Assembly: GCA_030141605.1 (NCBI GenBank)
Contig: JAQGDQ010000409.1
Coordinates: 1-60,773, forward strand
Direction: 5' to 3'
Origin: Tubiluchus corallicola
Lineage: Eukaryota > Priapulida > Priapulimorpha > Priapulimorphida > Tubiluchidae
Length of the DNA: 60,773 bases
Every line of letters starts with the position of its first letter. Position 1 is the stretch's first letter. The notes below the pieces were generated by a model. It saw nothing but the letters and a program-made list of their open reading frames with translations. It did not search any database and was not told the DNA's origin. Positions 54,116 to 60,773 of the stretch are shown one piece after another. A program made the translations under genes and the position numbers.

Positions 54116-57100
54116 ACTCTTCAAGTGAAAAAAGCTTAGAACAGAACACAAAATGCTCAACGCAACCCAAATATGGTCCAAAACATTATTGTTTAAATCG
54201 CGAACTTCAATCTGACATTAAAAGGTTAAAAGTTCTGTGAAATACAGTCAGTTGTTCATTGCGCATTTTTCTGAGACGTAACTTGCAGCTGCTTCTTCTT
54301 TTTTATTTGAAGGACGAAGTTGCCACCAGGTTAACAAATGCACAACGTGCCTTCCACTCGACCCAGTGCAGTAGTAGAACAAGAAAAAATTTTCAGTAAC
54401 AAATACCCAATAATTTGATTACTTTACTAAATTTATATAATAAGTATAAATTATTGCAACAAGCTGCAAACGTTTGCGGTTTTTAAAAATGACAGTTCTA
54501 ATAGCAATTTGTTATTTTCGCTGTAGACGGCAGACTAGATGCTACTAAACGGCAGCAATCAGAACAGAAGCAACAACGACATATTATGGTAAATCAAGAT
54601 TAGCACTATGTTTCATTATTGCCTTTGGGATGATGCCATTATTATCTTTATAGTTTTATTGGTGCCGTTTCCATCATCATATCATAAAGCTGATAGTTGT
54701 CCAGACACAGCATTCCAATGCACTTTGGCTTCAAGTCTCCCCAATTTTTATTTTAGAAGCTAAATAGTTAAAGATTACTCACCATAGTTAAATAGTCTTA
54801 AAGAATATTTTTATTGACAAACAAAAGATAGTTATTTTATTAGTGTATTTAAAGAATTTGCAATAAGTTTACTTCAAGCTCTGTAAATAAATCACGAGTG
54901 CCTGTGCGGGCGAGTAGAGGATGGTTCCATAATTTCATTAGCCTAGGAGCACAAAAGGTCATGATGCGGCCCTGATAATTATGTAGTATATTATTATTAT
55001 CTATAGTTCAACCGACTGTATTATTGAGACTGGATCCTGAACATTTCTTTATACAACATGACCTTATCTTCAGTATTATGTCAGATGCAGTGAGGTTCTT
55101 TTTGTGAGCACTTAACAAAACGATGTAGTCATAGTAGTAGTATGTGACTCATGACCATGTAGCTTTTCTTATTTTCAATAAGCGAGTTAACACTATTGCC
55201 AAGGCACTACTTACGTAACATGTCATTGTTGCCAGTAAAAGTAATCTGTATGAAGGTATACGTTTTGGTGTTTACAAACATGTCACAGCTACTGTTCTGT
55301 CATTGTCACAATCATCATCAATATAATGTCCTAACTCCTGAGTATTAGTTGTCTATATAATTATTAACCATAATCTTTTTTTGATCTTGGCTACATTGTT
55401 TTTATTTTCAGTAATTTATAACTGCAGGTAAATAAGACTTTTTTATATATGCTGGTCGGCAAACTCTAAAATATTCACACATGTATTTTTACTGTACAGC
55501 ACAGCATGTGTTCTTTATCCTCCACGTCCTTTTGCAAACAGAGAGGTGCTCCTCTCTGGGTAGCTTATTCCACCTTCTAACTGAGGATTGATCCTTTGTA
55601 CTATCAATTTTACATAGCAGTTGGCAATTAAAGCGGGGGTATTTGAAGTTTTGTATTGTTTTTGTTGCTGATTGCAATGCTTTAAGCAATGTTTGTCGCT
55701 CCTGATGTCGGATGTGTAGGGACTACGCTTTCATTATGATGAACAACTAGCTGGAGTAAATATGAAGAAATTTCACTTCATCAAGAAAGGAGTGCCACGA
55801 TCTTCACATAACTATTCTGCTGTCAGTGTCATTAACACCTATTAATCTAAAATTAAACTTTGCATTTCTATTTGCTTCAATGGGTCAATATCACCAGAAT
55901 AGTCTAGGGCGGAGTGGGCAAACTTGGAATTAGCGGCCAGCATTCTGCATCAGTCAAAGATTTCTTGTAATGCTATTTAATGTAATTCACGCGACAACAA
56001 ATCTGCCGTCAAGACAGTTAAACAGCAGGTAATCCAGCAAAAGATCTACGCCAGTGGCTTGTCAACATCACTTCTGAGCTGATGTTTCTCTATGTTATTA
56101 TTTTTATTTTAGAATTCTGCCTGCCTAATGTCTACATTAGATGTAATGCCTAATATGGGTTATTAATGATGATTATGAATATGAGAGTGGTAGCAGAAAG
56201 AACGTCCCGTGTTTTAGAATGTTTTTGAAAACAGTAGACTTTCTATAAAAAGTCCGGATCCTTTTACTTTAGTTGAACCTGTATGTTTATGTTATACGTA
56301 ATACTGAAGCTGAGCTATGGACAACAAAATTAAGCAGCTGGGAATTGACGCTTTTCAAAGACGTCTCTATTGTTTTTATTTTTTTTATTTAATAATATAT
56401 TTATTATTATGTGCACAAGATGCCAAGCCGCAAATGACCATTGGGGTACTCAAGAAGTAATTACTTGTTTAGAGCACATCTATAGAAAGTTGGGCCTCTT
56501 GCAGTTTAGACGTGTCCCCATGCAGCTACAACTGTCACGGCAATTCTTACCCTTCCGTAACCCTAACACCAAAAATGTTTTACAAGCCTAATGACTCGTT
56601 TTTAGGTAGGAATGTAGTATAACACTAATAGACATAGACACTTTATTTATCTCCTCATTTACACCAGAATACAAGTAGACTATTATTGCTATAGTTATTA
56701 AGTAAAAAGGATAAATTAGGCATAAAGGAAAGAGTTAGGGGGGTGCAGGAGAAAGGGTAGCGAAAGACCAATTGCTCATCAAGTCAGCTACCCTTCTCAG
56801 TTTAGTGTAACTTGTGAAAAAATTGTAGTGCTGCTAATTGAAAGGTGTAATATAATTATGAAGTAGGTTAAGAAAATCAACTGTTAACATAAATTTATGG
56901 GAGAAGAAATTAAACTTGAGAGCGAAATAACTAAATAGGCTATGCAACAAAGAAACATTAAAATAAAATGAGAAATATGAAATGATGATTAACAAAATAT
57001 GTAAAGCATTTAACTAACCGATTAAAACATAAAACAAACTAGAAAAAAGTCAGACCAAAAGAAAAAAATAAAACATAAATAATAAATCAGTGAAGGAAAC

Positions 57101-58444
57101 AAAATATGCATGATAAAATCAAACGTAATATAATGAAACAAAAATATGCAACAGTGTTTAATCAAATTATGTTAAGCATAATGATAAAGGACTTTGGAAC
57201 GCAAGAACTAGTGCAGAAAAATAGAGTAAACAAAATATGTAATGAAATATAATAGTATGTGACTAAATAGACAATATGGCTCAAAATAATATAATAACTC
57301 TTAATGAGGTGGCAAATAAAAAATCATACTCTGTCAGTTGATGCAGAATTTATTCTGTTGTATTAATGGGTAGTTTCATGGTGATCAATTGCGAATTTGT
57401 GGAGCTTCAGAATGAGTTTCGAAAGAGAAACAAGCTACAAATAGTGCTGATAGAGGACGCCACTGGAGGGAAACACAGAATCTGCATAATTTCAGATGTT
57501 TAGGTAAGTCGGAAGCCGTGCGATACTTTCCAGTAAGTTCACACTTTTTTTTAGTAAACCATTGCTTGTCTCTATGCTGTGGTGCAGCATTGTAAATAAA
57601 ATAAGTGCTTTCTTGAAAATCAGAAATGAAAATATTTTAGTAAAACTCCCAATCTTCGTTTGCTTTTGAACGCTAACACCAACTGCTAAATTTATTTTTT
57701 AAATAAAAAAAATTCAATTTATTTTTTTAAGTGTGAGGTAAATCGTTATACATCAGTGTGCAAACAAAAGATGCATCGTTCTGTTGGAGCTCTAGTTTCA
57801 GCGATATTTTTGATTTGGGCAATCTGGAAAAGCGTTAAAAAACCACTTAACGGCAAACTACCTGAAAATTGTTAGTTATCAAGTGGCGGAACAGAAAATG
57901 CAATGATGATTTGTATGATGTGTTAATGAAAAGCCCCTGGAGTCAAAGTCAAGCACTCAGTGCACTGATCGTTACACTACAGCTGTAGCTTGAATAATTT
58001 CACATTGTTTTTATCAGCGGACAGCCTACTTTTGTACTAAATATCAATTATTCACATTATCGCGAAACTGATGCATTTTGACGATACACGTATCATTACA
58101 AAGGGTATCACGATGCATCGATGTATCGTTACAGGCCTAGTGATGACAAGCTCTTGTCATTACAATTCCTATAACTTTTCTCTCCGCTCCGTTGAATATG
58201 ATCAGTTTAATTATTTAAGCATTTTGGCGTTATCCATTACCTTTGTAGTATTTGATATGTTCATTCACAGATTACTTTATGATTACATTTCTAGCGAACA
58301 GTACAGGATGCATTGAAATGTCCCATATTTTCGCAATAGATTACAACGTGTCTTGATCATAAAATGACTGAGTGGTCTGGTTCCCTAAAATACTGAACTT
58401 CTTAATAATAGGTCCTTTGTTCAAATATGTGCTCATTTGAAAAG
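54116..58444. other. Intergenic region between divergent PRKD and PIH1D1
   Basis: AT-rich, no CpG island, no supported exon. 55489-55689 minus has a 66-codon frame with WNKLP, faintly like a retrotransposon ORF2 end. 56630-56830 repeats 53408-53560. 56850-57300 is A-rich. Promoters of both genes must lie here or in unseen 5' exons, but no convincing core elements were found. Confidence 0.45.
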
Positions 58445-58446
58445 TA

Positions 58447-58872
58447 CACTCATATCTCGGTTTGCCAGACCTTGCTGTTACGGATATCGGAAGAATTGGA
58501 CAAAATCTGGACCGTTAAAAAATCCCGCATACTACGGACACAGTCCGTTGTTTCGAAAGCAGACCGCTAGTTGGCGTGCTCTTACTTTATTCACATCACT
58601 ACATCAGTGTAACCAAGTGTATATTTCTATATATAAAAATGTAGAGTCAATTATGCAGAGTTATTTGAGTGAATTGCTGACAGTTTTTATATACTTTTGC
58701 ATAGGAGCGGTCGATACTAGATGTTTTTGAGACAATTAGGCGATTGATTCTGCATCACCGTGAGTTTTATACACGGTACCTACTGTATTAGCTTAGTATC
58801 GGTAAATGAGGACAATCGGCAAATTCGGACCGACGTCTACCTGCTTTTGTCCAGGAAACCGAGATATGAGTG
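58447..58872. mobile_element. MITE family 1, complete copy with TA target duplication (pogo/Tigger-like)
   Basis: TA at 58445-58446 and 58873-58874 flank inverted ends CACTCATATCTCGGTTT and AAACCGAGATATGAGTG; 426 bp. TA duplication and the CGGTTT/GGATATCGG-rich ends are like pogo/Tigger-derived MITEs. Its interior is the source sequence of the 39-bp minisatellite flanks in the inverted repeat. It ends 155 bp before the PIH1D1 start codon. Confidence 0.85.
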
Positions 58873-59027
58873 TAATGAGTTTGTTTTACCACTACGTAAC
58901 ATGTAATATTAATAAGATTATGTAATAATTTTAAAATTTAGATTATAATTCTTTAACTAACTCTTTACCGTTTTTAAGGAATAGAAGTACAATTCCTTGA
59001 ATGTGCATAAATAGATAATCTATAACT

Positions 59028-59105
59028 ATGGAGTCAAAAGTAGACAAATCCTTACTAGATATACAAGATGAAAGTGAAGATTACATGAGCAATTTTCTTT
59101 TTGAG
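59028..59105 (+). CDS. PIH1D1: PIH1D1 homologue, exon 1
   Basis: 26 codons from ATG (MESKVDKSLL DIQDESEDYM SNFLFE) to a GTAAGC donor, phase 0. On its own this acidic N-terminus is not diagnostic. It is assigned because it is the only upstream exon with a start codon and matching phase for the diagnostic exon at 60623; no other in-frame ATG exon was noted between them. The start ATG has C at -3 and G at +4. It is divergent to PRKD, about 4.9 kb away. Confidence 0.72.
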
Positions 59106-60009
59106 GTAAGCATTCTTGAAAAATAAAGAATGTTTAATTAACTGGCTTGTTTGTGTTTAAGTTCTTCCGCTCTTTCGGTAATAGTCAGTGAAGTTATGTG
59201 ATGTGTAAACTGCACTCTAAATGGATAAAGCAATGAAAAGCTTTTCTAAATGAGGCATAAAAAATTTTTGTGTGTTTTTAGTAGAACAAAGAGCCCATCT
59301 AGTTTGTTGACCAACTTTAATCAGAGTTTTTTGTTATGCACTTTGATGTGTGGAGTTTAGTATTTGCTATGTTACATTTGATATATAAATTTATACATAG
59401 AACCCAGAGCCGCGCCGTTTCAACTGAGTTCCAGCCGGTTTATTTCTACAGTCAACCTAGCCGATAAGAAACCCAGCTTTAGTCACGCCAACCGCTCAGT
59501 GATGGGAGTCGAGCTAACCGACATTTTTGCCGGCTGCGAAGATTTTTGCTCTTGAGATAATCACATGACACTGCAAATCACTAGTTGAAATGTGGCAAAC
59601 ACATTACGGATTCGCGGTCAAAGTGTGCGTGTGCTGGCAGAGATAACCAAACTTTAGAAATTTTTGAACAAGAAAGCTATTCAATTCAAAATTAAACACA
59701 CAAACAGGCAATGTTGGACACACGTATGGGATCATTTTTTTGTTTTGGTATTGATTTTTCAGTAATCAAGATAAGACTCGGCAAGAGTTGGATTTAAATT
59801 ATATTTACAATATATCCATTGTTTTTTTCATAATAATAAAAAAATGATCTCTAATGCATTATTTGAGTTTGTACATCAGCTTTTTTATGTGTTTAAGCAA
59901 CACAAATTATTTGAAAAATTTGTCTCCATAATTTAACAGTTATCTAACAATTTGTCATTTATTAGTTAACAAAAATTCGTAGCTTTAGCTGATTTTTTCT
60001 TTAAACCAA
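59106..60009. other. PIH1D1 intron 1, first part
   Basis: No gene seen. A GC-richer patch at 59400-59530 (GAACCCAGAGCCGCGCCG..., CAGCCGGTTT) has no recognised motif. Confidence 0.4.
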
Positions 60010-60460
60010 CTCAGCTGTAAAGTCAGGCAACCTGAACTGAGCTAGCTGATTTACTGAGTGGGCCAGCTGATGTAGTAGCAACTGACTCAGGTTCAGCCAA
60101 GCTAGCTGATTTACTGAGTGAGTCAGCTGTTGTAGTAGCAACTGTCTCAGCTTCAGCCGAGCTAGCTGATTTACTGTGTGAGTCAGCCAATGTAGTAGCA
60201 ACTGACTTAGCTTCAGTCGAGCTAGCTGATTTACTGAGTGAGTCAGCTGTTGTAGTAGCAACTGACTCCGCTTCAGTCGAGCTAGCTGATTTATTGAGTG
60301 AGTCAGCTGTTGTAGTAGCAACTGACTCCGCTTCAGCCGAGCTAGCTGATTTACTGAGTGAGTCAGCTGATGTAGTAGCAGCTGACTCAGCTTCAGCCGA
60401 GCTAGTTGATTTACTATGTAAGTCAGCTGATGAAGTAGCAACTGACTCAGCTTCAGCCTT
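60010..60460. repeat. 60-bp minisatellite in PIH1D1 intron 1, about 7.5 units
   Basis: Unit GAGCTAGCTGATTTACTGAG ... GTAGTAGCAACTGACTCAGC, exactly 60 bp; so frames stay open on both strands (146 codons minus). Differences between units are few. Confidence 0.97.
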
Positions 60461-60622
60461 TATTTATACATCAATAAAAAGTAACAGCAAGATTATGTAC
60501 AAAGGTTGTACCTACGACTGTGTGCTGTGGATGACACAAGAAACGAAATCCTTGATCAAGTCACTGCCTGTCATCACTTAATGCATCAATACTTATTTTA
60601 ATCAGCTGTTCCTATTTTTTAG

Positions 60623-60754
60623 AAAAACTCGCTAAGCAGCCAGATATTCAGAGAACCTCAGTATGCTTTACTTACTCCAGAACCTGGATTCTGTCTCAAA
60701 ACTAAAACTTCTGAGGGAAGAAAGATTTTCATCAACATTTGCCAGTCGTCAAAT
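60623..60754 (+). CDS. PIH1D1: PIH1D1 homologue, exon 2: start of the PIH1 domain
   Basis: 44 codons in phase 0 between CCTATTTTTTAG and GTAAGA. The end reads PEPGFCLKTKTSEGRKIFIN then ICQSSN, matching human PIH1D1 (QPGFCIKTNSSEGKVFINICHS). PIH1D2 has a clearly different motif here (LCLQTRIL...FINLCQW), which favours PIH1D1. PIH1D1 is the adaptor of the R2TP co-chaperone (RUVBL1/2, RPAP3) that helps Hsp90 assemble PIKK kinases, snoRNPs and RNA polymerase II. The remaining PIH1 domain and the CS-like domain lie beyond the right edge. Confidence 0.9.
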
Positions 60755-60773
60755 GTAAGAAGCTTGTTGTTGT
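60755..60773 (+). other. Start of PIH1D1 intron 2 at window edge
   Basis: GTAAGA donor after ...QSSN; the window ends here. Confidence 0.8.

Noticed and set aside
55489-55689. 66-codon minus frame with WNKLP
   Set aside because: Faint retrotransposon ORF2-tail resemblance only; too short to call.
60001-60581. 146-codon minus frame and 95-codon plus frame
   Set aside because: Translation of the 60-bp minisatellite inside PIH1D1 intron 1; no start context, no splice support.

Overview
The window looks like nuclear DNA of an invertebrate animal: AT-rich, gene-poor, long introns with GT/AG borders, many short inverted-repeat transposons (MITEs), decayed non-LTR retrotransposons and numerous minisatellites. 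I could not fix the phylum from sequence alone. No bacterial-type gene, rRNA operon or CRISPR array was seen.

Two host genes are supported. (1) A protein kinase D (PRKD) homologue fills most of the window on the minus strand. I could place 14 coding exons between 54115 (probable start codon) and 2350. They join in consistent phase into 565 codons: N-terminal ubiquitin-like domain (exons 1-2), C1a (3-4), basic/serine linker (5), C1b (6-7), acidic linker (8), PH domain (9-11), short linker (12), and the first part of the kinase domain with glycine loop (13) and VAIK lysine (14). The rest of the kinase lies beyond the left edge. Intron 1 is about 32.6 kb. (2) A PIH1D1 homologue (R2TP chaperone complex subunit) starts on the plus strand at 59028; its first two coding exons are visible and the gene runs off the right edge. 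The two genes are divergent, with about 4.9 kb between start codons.

Layout: 1-5788 is a large imperfect inverted repeat (arms about 2.17 kb, spacer about 1.4 kb) that carries an antisense second copy of PRKD exons 11 and 12; the exon 11 copy differs only synonymously. 5789-21336 holds exons 10 to 2, with MITEs, an 82-bp minisatellite that runs into a splice donor, a hAT-derived deletion element, tRNA- and 5S-like relics, and a tandem duplication that copied the 3' end of exon 2. 21337-53986 is intron 1: a 34-bp minisatellite, a 5'-truncated non-LTR retrotransposon, four copies of a 0.5-kb repeat, further reverse transcriptase relics, a CpG-dense patch and a possible NF-Y/RFX/CRE regulatory cluster. 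54116-59027 is intergenic and contains a complete TA-flanked MITE. 59028-60773 is the 5' end of the PIH1D1 gene, with a 60-bp minisatellite in its first intron.

Most long open frames in the window are minisatellites whose unit length is a multiple of three, or transposon relics. The observations I rate highest are the antisense PH exon with protein-identical coding, the altered zinc-ligand spacing in C1b, the minisatellite grown from a splice donor, and the regulatory cluster at 42305-42348.
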